This document shows positions 24,745-31,154 of a stretch of 32,114 bases of DNA, piece after piece. The DNA comes from a virus, in IMG/VR virus record IMGVR_UViG_3300031141_000025, positions 1 through 32,114 of that record. One strand, given 5' to 3'. Position 1 is the stretch's first letter, and every line of letters starts with the position of its first letter. Made by a program: the position numbers and the translations under genes. The notes under the pieces are model-generated. The model did no database searches, was not told where the DNA came from, and worked only from the letters and a program-made list of their open reading frames with translations.

Positions 24745-25041
24745 ATGGATATTATTAGTGCAATCCTCGCAATTAACCCACAGGCTTCTTGTTCTGTTAA
24801 TGCGGAAGACTACGATCAGATCAGTTGGCTGAATGGGACTGCTGAAATCAGTAAAGCAGACATCATAGCAAAACAGGCAGAACTTAAAACTGCTTATGAT
24901 GCCCTAGATTACAGTAGAAAACGTAAGGTTGAATATGATTCATTAAATCAATTAGAGCTTATTAGTGAGGATTCTGTTGCGGGTACAACAACACATAAAG
25001 ATGCTGTTCTTGCGATCAAAGCTAAGTACCCAAAACCCTAA
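24745..25041 (+). CDS. XkdW-like small fibre-associated protein
   Basis: 98 residues with AGGAG seven bases before ATG 24745. The front (MDIISAILAINPQASCSVNAEDYDQISWLNGTAEISKADI) has the INPxAxxxV...DxxxIxWLNG pattern of XkdW-like phage proteins that follow fibre genes. A helical part with YDALDYSRKRKVEYDSL comes next. A fibre chaperone or assembly role is guessed from this setting. A remnant of a glycine-rich fibre reading frame follows directly behind its stop. Confidence 0.7.
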   Translation: MDIISAILAINPQASCSVNAEDYDQISWLNGTAEISKADIIAKQAELKTAYDALDYSRKRKVEYDSLNQLELISEDSVAGTTTHKDAVLAIKAKYPKP

Positions 25042-25171
25042 TAGCGACGATGTAGATTATCTAGTAGTCGCTGGCGGTGCTAGTGCTGGTGGTGTAGCAA
25101 TGAAGGCTGAGTGGGCAAATCAGGCGGCAGGCAAAGTAGCCCGTTTGCATGGCTGGGCTGTTAACTATTAA
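25042..25171 (+). pseudogene. Possible remnant of a glycine-rich fibre gene
   Basis: The stretch between two genes is open in one frame and reads DDVDYLVVAGGASAGGVAMK, then AEWANQAAGKVARLHGWAVNY and a TAA. The DYLVVAGGASAGG part matches the IDYMVVAGGGGGGAG start of the glycine-rich domain in the next gene (DNA near 25567). There is no start codon before the motif in this frame; only ATG 25100 could start a 23-residue product. It is best read as a leftover of fibre-gene recombination or a frameshifted piece, but a short expressed peptide is not excluded. Confidence 0.45.
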
Positions 25172-25182
25172 AGGGATAACAC

Positions 25183-26277
25183 ATGACACAGACTAAAGTA
25201 ACCTCAAATTTAATCACAAGCGTTGACGCTAGCAAGCTGACAGGGACTTTGCCAGCTATATCAGGGGCAAGCCTTACAGGTTTGCCGAGTGATATAACGA
25301 AATCTAGCTCTGAACCTACTGGAACTACTAATCCTAGTGGCGGTGTTGGTACTGTATGGTTGAGAACTACTACAGGAGAAATGTACTGCTGTACTGATGC
25401 AACTACTAATGCAAATGTTTGGACTAATATTGGAGATGGTTCAGGAATACAGCCTTTCTTACCTACTACAGCAACTGGAGGAACCATAACGACTTCAGGG
25501 TCATATCGATACCATACCTTCACTGCTTCTGGTACTTTTGCGGTATCTGCCGTAGGCCAAGTAATTGATTATATGGTTGTTGCGGGTGGAGGAGGAGGAG
25601 GCGCAGGGTACTACGCTGGTGGAGGTGGTGCGGGGGGTTATCGTGCTATAGCATCTTTTTCTCCATCAATTACGAGCTACACTGTGACTATTGGTGGTGG
25701 CGGTGCAGGGGCTACAAGCAATCACCAAAATGGAACTGTAGGTCAAGATTCTGTTTTCGGCTCTACAACTTCAAGTGGTGGTGGTTACGGATCAGGATAT
25801 AGTTCTGGTAATGGTGGTGGTTCTGGTGGTTCAGGGGGTGGTGGTGCAGGAGTATCTGGTTCTGCTGGAGCATCGGGCGCAGGAAACGCTGGTAGTCACT
25901 CCCCAGTTGAAGGTTATGCTGGTGGTTCGGGTGGGAACGCTTTTAGTGCTGGAGGCGGAGGCGGTGCTTCTGGGGTAGGGGCGAATGGCACGAGTGGAGC
26001 AACGGTTGGAGGCTCTGGTGGACATGGATTACAGTGGCTTGACGGCACTATATATGCTGGTGGGGGCGGGGGTGGTTCTTACTCTGGCTTTACTGGAGGT
26101 CGATCTACTGGGGGTGATGGTGGTGGAGGCCAAGGTGGAGATTATACTGCGGCTACCCAAGCTGCAACTGGTGGAACTGTTAACACTGGCGGTGGTGGTG
26201 GAGGTAATGGCACTAGCTCTGGGAATGGTGGCGCAGGCGGATCAGGAGTAGTAATCGTAAGATACGAATTTCAATAA
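25183..26277 (+). CDS. Glycine-rich fibre-like adhesin 2
   Basis: 364 residues behind AAAGGGATAA. It starts MTQTKVTSNLITSVDASKLTG without a larger N-terminal domain. A linker part (GGVGTVWLRTTTGEMYCCTDATT) leads into a strand region (YRYHTFTASGTFAVSA). A glycine-rich domain runs to the end (IDYMVVAGGGGGGAGYYAGG, TVTIGGGGAG, many GGGG runs, ending GNGGAGGSGVVIVRYEF). This start-to-end pattern is that of phage glycine-rich tip domains, distinct in sequence from the one at 22230. It is probably a receptor-binding tip. DNA here is rich in GGT/GGC/GGA triplets and may recombine easily. Confidence 0.82.
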   Translation: MTQTKVTSNLITSVDASKLTGTLPAISGASLTGLPSDITKSSSEPTGTTNPSGGVGTVWLRTTTGEMYCCTDATTNANVWTNIGDGSGIQPFLPTTATGGTITTSGSYRYHTFTASGTFAVSAVGQVIDYMVVAGGGGGGAGYYAGGGGAGGYRAIASFSPSITSYTVTIGGGGAGATSNHQNGTVGQDSVFGSTTSSGGGYGSGYSSGNGGGSGGSGGGGAGVSGSAGASGAGNAGSHSPVEGYAGGSGGNAFSAGGGGGASGVGANGTSGATVGGSGGHGLQWLDGTIYAGGGGGGSYSGFTGGRSTGGDGGGGQGGDYTAATQAATGGTVNTGGGGGGNGTSSGNGGAGGSGVVIVRYEFQ

Positions 26278-26288
26278 AGGATAACTAG

Positions 26289-26609
26289 ATGTCTCATTTC
26301 GCAGAAATTAACAGTGAAGGTGTAGTGCAAAGAGTAATAGTAGCAGAGCAGAACTTTATCAATAGTGGTGCAGTTGGTGACAGTTTTAACTGGGTACAGA
26401 CTAGTTACAACAATAACTTTAGGAAACAATACGCTGGCACAGGCTATACCTACGATAAAGCTAAGGATAAGTTTCTTGATCCACAGCCTTATGCTAGTTG
26501 GGCATTGGACGCTAGTGATGATTGGCAACCGCCTACGGCTATGCCTGATGATGACAAGATGTATCGCTGGGATGAAGATACAACGGCATGGGTTGAAGTA
26601 TCTGAGTGA
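26289..26609 (+). CDS. Conserved small fibre-module protein
   Basis: 106 residues behind AAGGA (26276). MSHFAEINSEGVVQRVIVAEQ, then WVQTSYNNNFRKQYAGTGYTYDKAKDKFLDPQPYASWALD and a WDEDTTAWVEV end are the marks of a short protein widespread in cyanophages and other marine phages, always near fibre genes. Its role is unknown. It closes the fibre module and overlaps the next start (GTGA). Confidence 0.8.
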   Translation: MSHFAEINSEGVVQRVIVAEQNFINSGAVGDSFNWVQTSYNNNFRKQYAGTGYTYDKAKDKFLDPQPYASWALDASDDWQPPTAMPDDDKMYRWDEDTTAWVEVSE

Positions 26610-26752
26610 TAAAAGCGGTGCTTTTTATGCTAATAGTGTCTCAAATTAGCTGCGCTAGTGCTGTATCTTTCACAATATCAGCAGCGGGAAGTGTTGTAGG
26701 CGATGTAGCGATGGAAGAATTTAGGGAGTCACAATGTGGTCGCACCGAATGA
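26606..26752 (+). CDS. Small exported or lipoprotein-like peptide (48 aa)
   Basis: GTG 26606 overlaps the previous stop (GTGA); ATG 26627 is an alternative. The product starts MIKAVLFMLIVSQISCASAV, a signal sequence with a hydrophobic core and either a lipoprotein-like Cys (QISC, a weak lipobox) or a signal peptidase I site after CASA. A short polar tail follows (SFTISAAGSVVGDVAMEEF). It lies directly before holin-like genes and overlaps the next one by 17 bases. It could be an outer-membrane spanin partner or another exported peptide. No family recognised. Confidence 0.5.
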   Translation: MIKAVLFMLIVSQISCASAVSFTISAAGSVVGDVAMEEFRESQCGRTE

Positions 26753-27050
26753 TATTTCAAATCTGGTTCAAGAAATTGGGATACCAATGGTCACAGCGAT
26801 TGGTTTCGCGGCTGGTGGATGGTGGCTCATTCGTTATATCCTCACATCCATTGTAGCGAAGATTACAGAAGCACAGGCGCAAACTGAAGCAGATATAAAA
26901 GATGTTAAACAAATCGTTATCGCGCTAATCGACAAAACTACGGTGGCTCAATCAGATCTAATTCGACTTGATACTATGATAAGAGTGCGATATGGATTAG
27001 CTCCAGATGAGCGGCGAATTGGCAGAAACCCCGATGGAAAGGTAAAGTAA
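26736..27050 (+). CDS. Single-span membrane protein, holin-like
   Basis: 104 residues, GTG 26736 behind AGGGAG at 26723. One transmembrane segment (IGIPMVTAIGFAAGGWWLIRYILTSIVA in two overlapping parts, about residues 12-40). A helical, partly charged region follows (AQTEADIKDVKQIVIALIDKTT) and then a basic end (RYGLAPDERRIGRNPDG). Similar one-span proteins stand before endolysin genes in marine phages and are listed as holins. Function is inferred from topology and place. The next gene starts on the base after its stop. Confidence 0.65.
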   Translation: MVAPNDISNLVQEIGIPMVTAIGFAAGGWWLIRYILTSIVAKITEAQAQTEADIKDVKQIVIALIDKTTVAQSDLIRLDTMIRVRYGLAPDERRIGRNPDGKVK

Positions 27051-27275
27051 TTGGACAAAGTTAATGAATTAATCGTAGCTGGAGCAAGTGCAGTACTCGG
27101 CGTCTGCCTATGGATATGTAAGCGGATGTTCAAGTCGATTGATATAGCCCATGAACGTATAGATAAACTAGAATCAAAACTCGTAGACCGAGAATATCTA
27201 GAAAATCAATTAGCGCCTATTAGGCAGGATCTGAATATAATCCTTAAACACCTATTAGAACAGAAGAAACCATGA
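27051..27275 (+). CDS. Single-span membrane protein with coiled coil
   Basis: 74 residues from TTG 27051, immediately behind the preceding stop. An N-terminal transmembrane segment (VNELIVAGASAVLGVCLWIC, about residues 3-23) is followed by a charged helix (HERIDKLESKLVDREYLENQLAPIRQDLNII) likely to form a coiled coil. This is the topology of an inner-membrane spanin or a holin/antiholin partner. With the preceding membrane proteins it makes a lysis-type cluster. The TTG start is inferred from direct coupling. Confidence 0.6.
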   Translation: MDKVNELIVAGASAVLGVCLWICKRMFKSIDIAHERIDKLESKLVDREYLENQLAPIRQDLNIILKHLLEQKKP

Positions 27276-27297
27276 CAAACTATAAGGAGGTATGACA

Positions 27298-27390
27298 ATG
27301 GAGAAGTTTTACAAACTAATGTGGGACGAACGTTTTCACGCCCTGAGTTTTACAGCAGGGTATCTGGTATGTTGTTACTTTAGACACTAA
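27298..27390 (+). CDS. Very short gene with perfect Shine-Dalgarno (30 aa)
   Basis: ATG 27298 is preceded by AAGGAGG (27284-27290) at ideal distance, the best ribosome binding site in this part of the window. The product starts MEKFYKLMWDERFHALSFTA and ends GYLVCCYFRH; it has a hydrophobic, aromatic C-terminal half but no clear long membrane span. No family known to me. Its position behind holin-like genes and before a strong terminator suggests a late, highly translated peptide, perhaps membrane associated. Confidence 0.5.
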   Translation: MEKFYKLMWDERFHALSFTAGYLVCCYFRH

Positions 27391-27449
27391 GTCGGAGACT
27401 ATAATGTTTTACGGGTACGCCTTGCCCTTCCTGACATTACAGTCTTCAT

Positions 27450-27485
27450 AGCCGCGTAAGGATTCGTCCTTGCGCGGCTTTTTTT
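27450..27485 (+). terminator. Very strong rho-independent terminator
   Basis: AGCCGCGTAAGGA (27450-27462) pairs with TCCTTGCGCGGCT (27467-27479) through a TTCG loop, giving a 13-pair stem with a single G-T wobble, followed by seven T. It ends the fibre and lysis transcription unit and separates it from the amidase and replication genes. Confidence 0.93.
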
Positions 27486-27502
27486 ATTTGAGGTTTAAAC
27501 GC

Positions 27503-27832
27503 ATGACTAAAAAAGAGTTGAGGATTAAACTCAAATCTCTAAAGACTCTTGACATCATACTGGTGGAGTGGGTTGACGCAGAGAAAGACGACGGCGCTGG
27601 GTGGGTTGATATAGAAGAGGTAATTCCGGCGACTAACCAGAGATATGTGACCGCTGTAACCGTGGGATTTTACATCGGATACAGTAAAGAGCTGTTGCGT
27701 TGTACATCGGACTATGATAAAAGTAACAAGAAGATCTATGGAACAAATGATATTCAACTATCAAATATAAAATCTATCACAAGGATGGTGGACATTGAGA
27801 GAAATAAAAAAGATCGTAATCCATTGCTCTGA
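27503..27832 (+). CDS. Small conserved phage protein, predicted beta barrel
   Basis: 109 residues from ATG 27503 behind GAGGT; an earlier TTG in frame lies inside the terminator and is rejected. DIILVEWVDAEKDDGAGWVDIEEVI, then VTAVTVGFYIGYSKELLRCTSDYD and IQLSNIKSITRMV follow a pattern seen in many short phage proteins: V-x-W-x-D....W.D......TVGF-x-I....I-x-I. That would suit a small SH3/Sm-like barrel. Function unknown. Its end overlaps the amidase gene by 38 bases. Confidence 0.7.
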   Translation: MTKKELRIKLKSLKTLDIILVEWVDAEKDDGAGWVDIEEVIPATNQRYVTAVTVGFYIGYSKELLRCTSDYDKSNKKIYGTNDIQLSNIKSITRMVDIERNKKDRNPLL

Positions 27833-28229
27833 TTCAGACTGGGGAACGGTAAAAGACATTGATGAATGGCATAAAGAGCGTGGGTGGGACGGAGTGGGTT
27901 ATCATTTCGTAATTACAAATGGCGTACAACGCTCGATGTATAAATACCGCGCTAAAGACGATGGCATCCTCCAACGTGGCAGAGATATAGAGAAGACCGG
28001 CGCTCACGTTAAGGGGCACAACAGCGACAGCGTAGGAATATGTCTAGTAGGAAAACATCACTTTACTGGCAAACAACTATATGACACTCTGCCGACTTTA
28101 GTTCGTGCGCTGCTCGTATCTTATCACCTCACACCTGAAGACGTGTACGGACATAACCAGTTCGACCCGGGCAAAACCTGTCCGTCATTTGATGTCAAAT
28201 GGTTCAGAGAAATGTTGAACAATGAGTAA
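27795..28229 (+). CDS. T7 lysozyme-like N-acetylmuramoyl-L-alanine amidase (endolysin)
   Basis: 144 residues, TTG 27795. The PGRP/Amidase_2 fold is clear. Zinc ligands are His10 (IVIHCSDS), His120 (VYGHNQFD) and Cys129 (KTCPSFD), with Tyr36 (GYHFVI) and Lys127 at the catalytic positions known from T7 lysozyme. It cuts the amide bond between muramic acid and L-alanine in peptidoglycan to burst the cell. T7 lysozyme also binds its phage RNA polymerase; whether this one has such a role cannot be told. There is no signal peptide, so it depends on a holin, and candidates lie just upstream. Confidence 0.93.
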   Translation: MREIKKIVIHCSDSDWGTVKDIDEWHKERGWDGVGYHFVITNGVQRSMYKYRAKDDGILQRGRDIEKTGAHVKGHNSDSVGICLVGKHHFTGKQLYDTLPTLVRALLVSYHLTPEDVYGHNQFDPGKTCPSFDVKWFREMLNNE

Positions 28230-28446
28230 AGTATTCTACGAGATGAAGGTGTTCGACAAAGACATGAATCTCAAATATATAGTTCCCGCAAGCGAAGTCG
28301 AACATCGTCATGTTGCGGCGGTTGAAAGAAACCCCGAGCAATTTCCGTCAGGAGAGTATGGGCCTCAAAAGGTAAAACTTAAAATGGGTAAGAGCTGTGA
28401 AGGTGATGCCAGCCCCCTTTGCGATAATATCGTGGAAATAACGTGA
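28222..28446 (+). CDS. Hypothetical small protein
   Basis: 74 residues, overlapping the amidase end by eight bases. It reads MSKVFYEMKVFDKDMNLKYI, then EVEHRHVAAVERNPEQFPSGEYG, and ends with two Cys (CEGDASPLCDN). No family recognised. It is tightly coupled to genes on both sides (its TGA overlaps the next GTG), so it is probably expressed with the amidase. Confidence 0.65.
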   Translation: MSKVFYEMKVFDKDMNLKYIVPASEVEHRHVAAVERNPEQFPSGEYGPQKVKLKMGKSCEGDASPLCDNIVEIT

Positions 28447-28802
28447 AGAATAAAATTCTATTTGCGCTAGTGTTAGCGTTTGTGCTAGAGTTGTCTTTGA
28501 GTTCAGCAGGAGAAATCACCAACTGGGAACCCGTTCAAGACCGTAACATGGTTGTTACAGTAAGAACGATTGATAAAGATGGGGTACATGAAATCCAATA
28601 TAAATATCACATGAGATCCAACCCCGTGCGAGTCCACCCGTGTGACGAAGTACAACACTTCCCAGAGCTGAACGAAATATGGTTGACAACTCAGGAGGCA
28701 AGGCCGCATATGTATATAATCAGCAACAACTACAACGCATACAAACCGGAGGGTCAAGACAATTGGATAGGAGTTGATTCCGACGGACAGGATATCAGAT
28801 GA
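28443..28802 (+). CDS. Secreted or periplasmic small protein
   Basis: 119 residues from GTG 28443 (GTGA overlap). A classic signal peptide opens it: MKNKILFALVLAFVLELSLS, with cleavage likely after SSA. The mature part (~97 residues) is polar: NMVVTVRTIDKDGVHEIQYKYHM, one Cys (HPCDEV), then IWLTTQEARPHMYIISNNYNAY and a Gly/Asp-rich end. No family recognised. A phage protein sent to the periplasm next to the endolysin could serve in lysis or in exclusion of other phages; both are guesses. Its TGA overlaps the dCTP deaminase ATG. Confidence 0.7.
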   Translation: MKNKILFALVLAFVLELSLSSAGEITNWEPVQDRNMVVTVRTIDKDGVHEIQYKYHMRSNPVRVHPCDEVQHFPELNEIWLTTQEARPHMYIISNNYNAYKPEGQDNWIGVDSDGQDIR

Positions 28803-29335
28803 TATTGTCCGACTTTGAAATTGAGCAAGAGCGCATGATCGAGCCTTTTGAGCACGGGAAGAAGGGATCTCCTAGCTACGGGCTAAGTTCATATGGATAT
28901 GATATACGTTTGGGTGAGGAGTTCATCGAGTACACCACAAACTATCCGGGGGATTTAGACCCTCGTAACCCCGGCGCGATGCGTGAAGGAAAACACTACT
29001 CTAAGCGACAAACTTCAGATACCCTAGTGCTACCCGCTGGTGGGTTCATATTAGGCCACAGCGTGGAGGTTCTAACGATGCCCCATGATGTAGTAGCTAT
29101 GGTAAAAGATAAATCAACTTATGCTAGACTCGGCGTGACCGTACAGAACACTGTACTGGAACCCGGATGGACAGGTCAAATAACTTTAGAAATAACTAAC
29201 CATAATTCGAGACCTGTGATACTATTAGTTGGTGAAGGAATAGCACAACTTATGTTTTGGAAAGGTAAGCCGTGTATGACACCCTATGGAGACGGTAAAT
29301 ACCAAGATCAAACTGGCGTAGTACTGCCAAGATAA
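28799..29335 (+). CDS. dcd: dCTP deaminase
   Basis: 178 residues with the family motifs in order: SSYGYDIRLG (31-39), KDKSTYARLGV (103-113, Ser106 and Arg110 at active-site positions), LEPGWTGQITLEITN (120-134, catalytic Glu131), EGIAQLMF, and KYQDQTG at the end. It converts dCTP to dUTP in the soluble pool, giving dUMP for dTTP synthesis; some relatives are bifunctional and also hydrolyse dUTP, which cannot be decided here. It starts in an ATGA overlap. Phages carry it to raise the thymidine nucleotide supply during replication, or for uracil-derived DNA if other genes exist outside the window. Confidence 0.93.
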   Translation: MILSDFEIEQERMIEPFEHGKKGSPSYGLSSYGYDIRLGEEFIEYTTNYPGDLDPRNPGAMREGKHYSKRQTSDTLVLPAGGFILGHSVEVLTMPHDVVAMVKDKSTYARLGVTVQNTVLEPGWTGQITLEITNHNSRPVILLVGEGIAQLMFWKGKPCMTPYGDGKYQDQTGVVLPR

Positions 29336-29468
29336 CCGCGCCTTGTTTTTCATCGAATCAGCCGGTGTCGTGTTGGGCGCATAAATACGACACGATTTCA
29401 TTGGGGTCGACGGGGGACGACTAGCTGATAATCCCCCAATCCTTTAAAATACAAAACAGGAGAATATA
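29336..29468 (+). promoter_or_regulatory. Structured non-coding gap before the replication genes
   Basis: 133 bases without a gene in a region where genes otherwise overlap. It has two inverted repeats: GTGTCGT (29365-29371) with ACGACAC (29387-29393), and ATTGGGG (29400-29406) with CCCCAAT (29434-29440), the second enclosing a GTCG/CGAC pair. Between them AAATACGAC (29383-29391) resembles the front of a T7-class promoter but lacks its CTATAGGG part. A TAAAAT at 29445 has no -35 partner. The next gene has CAGGAGAA before its ATG. Promoter, operator or attenuator are all possible. Confidence 0.4.
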
Positions 29469-29933
29469 ATGGCGACCAAGGATGTCAAGGCGAAGGTAAA
29501 AAAGCCGAAGGTGAAGGCTGATGCACCCGTAAAAGAGAAAGAAACTTTGGAAGACCGTCTTACACTGGCATACTATATGTTAGCGGGGGTAGTTGACAAG
29601 AACACACAGTGTATGGCAGCCCTTCTCACTGCACTGGAGATGGCGGCGGAAACACAAGCGCAAAATGCCACCCACCTAAAAGTAGTTCCCCCACCGCAGG
29701 AACCAATCCCAATTAAATCCGTTATAGACCCTGTAGATGAAGTAGATAAATTACACGTCTACACCGTATCCGAATGCCAAAAAGTATTGTTAGGTGTAGG
29801 AGGTGCTAAAGGTAAAGAGACAGCGTTCGAACTTCTCAAAAAGTATGGGGCTGAAAGAATCAGCGAATTATCACCTGCGGATTTCCATTTGTTCGTCGAG
29901 GATGGAAACAAGATTATAGAAGGTGAACTATGA
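29469..29933 (+). CDS. Hypothetical protein before the nuclease gene
   Basis: 154 residues. The front is Lys-rich (MATKDVKAKVKKPKVKADAPVKEK), then a helix LTLAYYMLAGVVDKNTQCMAALLTAL, a proline linker (VVPPPQEPIPIK), and a C-terminal helical domain (VYTVSECQKVLLGVGGAKGKETAFELLKKYGAERISELSPADFHLFVE). That last part resembles small helical domains found in phage proteins next to recombination nucleases; I cannot name it. It overlaps the nuclease gene (ATGA), suggesting a common function, perhaps a DNA-binding cofactor. Confidence 0.7.
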   Translation: MATKDVKAKVKKPKVKADAPVKEKETLEDRLTLAYYMLAGVVDKNTQCMAALLTALEMAAETQAQNATHLKVVPPPQEPIPIKSVIDPVDEVDKLHVYTVSECQKVLLGVGGAKGKETAFELLKKYGAERISELSPADFHLFVEDGNKIIEGEL

Positions 29934-31138
29934 CCGAACTAGCACACGCGAAGTTATCAGCCAGTGGATCACATAGATGGATAACGTGTCCGGGGTCAGT
30001 TACCTTGGAAAGCGACCTACCTGACACAACATCCGAGTTCGCAGAGTATGGTACAGCCGGACACACGCTTGCACAGATGTGTCTGGAAAATGTATGTCCA
30101 GCTCTATCTTACAAAGGACAGAAACTCAACGTCTCTGACAATTACCCCGAGGGTTTTGCAGTTGATGATGAGATGATTGAAGCCGTCCAACAGTATCTAG
30201 ATTACTGTAACGGTCTAGCAGGGCAGCATGAGTTCATCGAACATCGAGTTGACTTTTCTAACTGGGTTCCAGAAGGATTTGGCACATCGGATTATATAAA
30301 GCTCGACAAGAATGCCGACTGCCAGATCATCCACTGCGTTGACTTAAAGATGGGTAAAGGGGTAAGAGTCTTTGCTGATAGTAACCCGCAGGGTATGTTA
30401 TACGCTCTGGGTATACTAAACACAATGGACATGGCTTTTGATTTTCGTGATGAGGATCTCGTTAACATCGTAATTGTACAACCTCGCTTGGATCATATCG
30501 ATGAATGGATGACAACCGTTGGCGAACTTAAGACGTGGGCGCAAGATGTAGTGTCTCCTGCGGCTAACAAAGCGTGGGCGGGAGAGTTAGAATTCCATCC
30601 GGGGGACAAGCAGTGCAAGTTCTGCAAAGCGAAGTCTTCTTGTAAAGCTCTTGCGGAACATAGCATTGAGGCAGTATCAAAGATATTTCATCCTTTACCC
30701 GAGGTAGAGATTGATCTCAAGGAAGCCCACGCGCTTACTAACGAAGAAATCGGTAAATTAATACCATTAACCGATGGCATTATTGACTGGTGCAAGGCGT
30801 TACAAAGCTACGCATTCAACCTGATGGAAGGCGGTACGACTATCCCCGGCTACAAGTTAGTGCAAGGTAGAGCGGGAAATAGAAAGTGGGTTGACGAAGC
30901 CGAAGTGAGTATGCTATTATCCAAAAATCAATTTGGGGATGAAGATATATTTCAGCCTCGTAAGTTGTTAACTCCGCCAAATATGGTGAAGTTACTCAAG
31001 GTCGCCGGAGAGTCCGACGATCTTATTTCTAATCTTTGGGTTCAGCCCAGAGGTAAACGTACAATGGCGACGAACAGTGACCCAAGGGATGAGATTATCC
31101 CAGAGCCACAGGTCGAGTTCAGATCCATTGAACCTTAA
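29930..31138 (+). CDS. DUF2800 nuclease (RecB/Cas4-like PD-(D/E)XK exonuclease)
   Basis: 402 residues. The order is that of the DUF2800 family: LSASGSHRWITCPGSV (Cys20), YGTAGHTLA (His45), GFGTSDYIKL (Asp121), HCVDLKMGKG (Asp138, Lys140), the QGMLYALG motif (Gln154, Tyr158), and QCKFCKAKSSCKALA (Cys229, 232, 238). One early and three late Cys are arranged as in Cas4/AddB proteins, where they hold an iron-sulfur cluster. It likely degrades DNA 5' or 3' ends in recombination or host DNA breakdown. The C-terminal ~150 residues are a separate helical region. The DUF2815 gene follows, the usual partner. Confidence 0.87.
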   Translation: MTELAHAKLSASGSHRWITCPGSVTLESDLPDTTSEFAEYGTAGHTLAQMCLENVCPALSYKGQKLNVSDNYPEGFAVDDEMIEAVQQYLDYCNGLAGQHEFIEHRVDFSNWVPEGFGTSDYIKLDKNADCQIIHCVDLKMGKGVRVFADSNPQGMLYALGILNTMDMAFDFRDEDLVNIVIVQPRLDHIDEWMTTVGELKTWAQDVVSPAANKAWAGELEFHPGDKQCKFCKAKSSCKALAEHSIEAVSKIFHPLPEVEIDLKEAHALTNEEIGKLIPLTDGIIDWCKALQSYAFNLMEGGTTIPGYKLVQGRAGNRKWVDEAEVSMLLSKNQFGDEDIFQPRKLLTPPNMVKLLKVAGESDDLISNLWVQPRGKRTMATNSDPRDEIIPEPQVEFRSIEP

Positions 31139-31154
31139 AACTGGAGAAGACTTT

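Noticed and set aside
25775-26251. Val/Leu-rich open frames within the glycine-rich fibre genes
   Set aside because: GGT/GGC triplets read in the other frames give Val/Leu/Trp-rich shadows; no separate start signals.
27403-27450. 15-codon frame MFYGYALPFLTLQSS behind GGAG
   Set aside because: Has a possible ribosome binding site but is too short to support without conservation data.
27422-27450. TTGCCC-N17-TTCATA as a promoter for the amidase operon
   Set aside because: Weak match in both boxes, and it would start RNA directly in front of or inside a strong terminator.
27470-27502. TTG start for the 109-residue protein
   Set aside because: The TTG is inside the terminator stem; ATG 27503 with GAGGT upstream is the natural start.
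28683-28720. TTGACA with TATAAT upstream of dcd
   Set aside because: The spacer is 26 bases, too long for sigma70, and the site is inside a coding gene.
29400-29440. tmRNA-like TCGACGGGGG sequence
   Set aside because: Only a few bases resemble tmRNA; there is no acceptor stem, T-loop or tag frame.
31077-31154. Longer start for the DUF2815 protein
   Set aside because: It overlaps the nuclease gene in another frame, and the family start fits ATG 31155 behind GGAGA.
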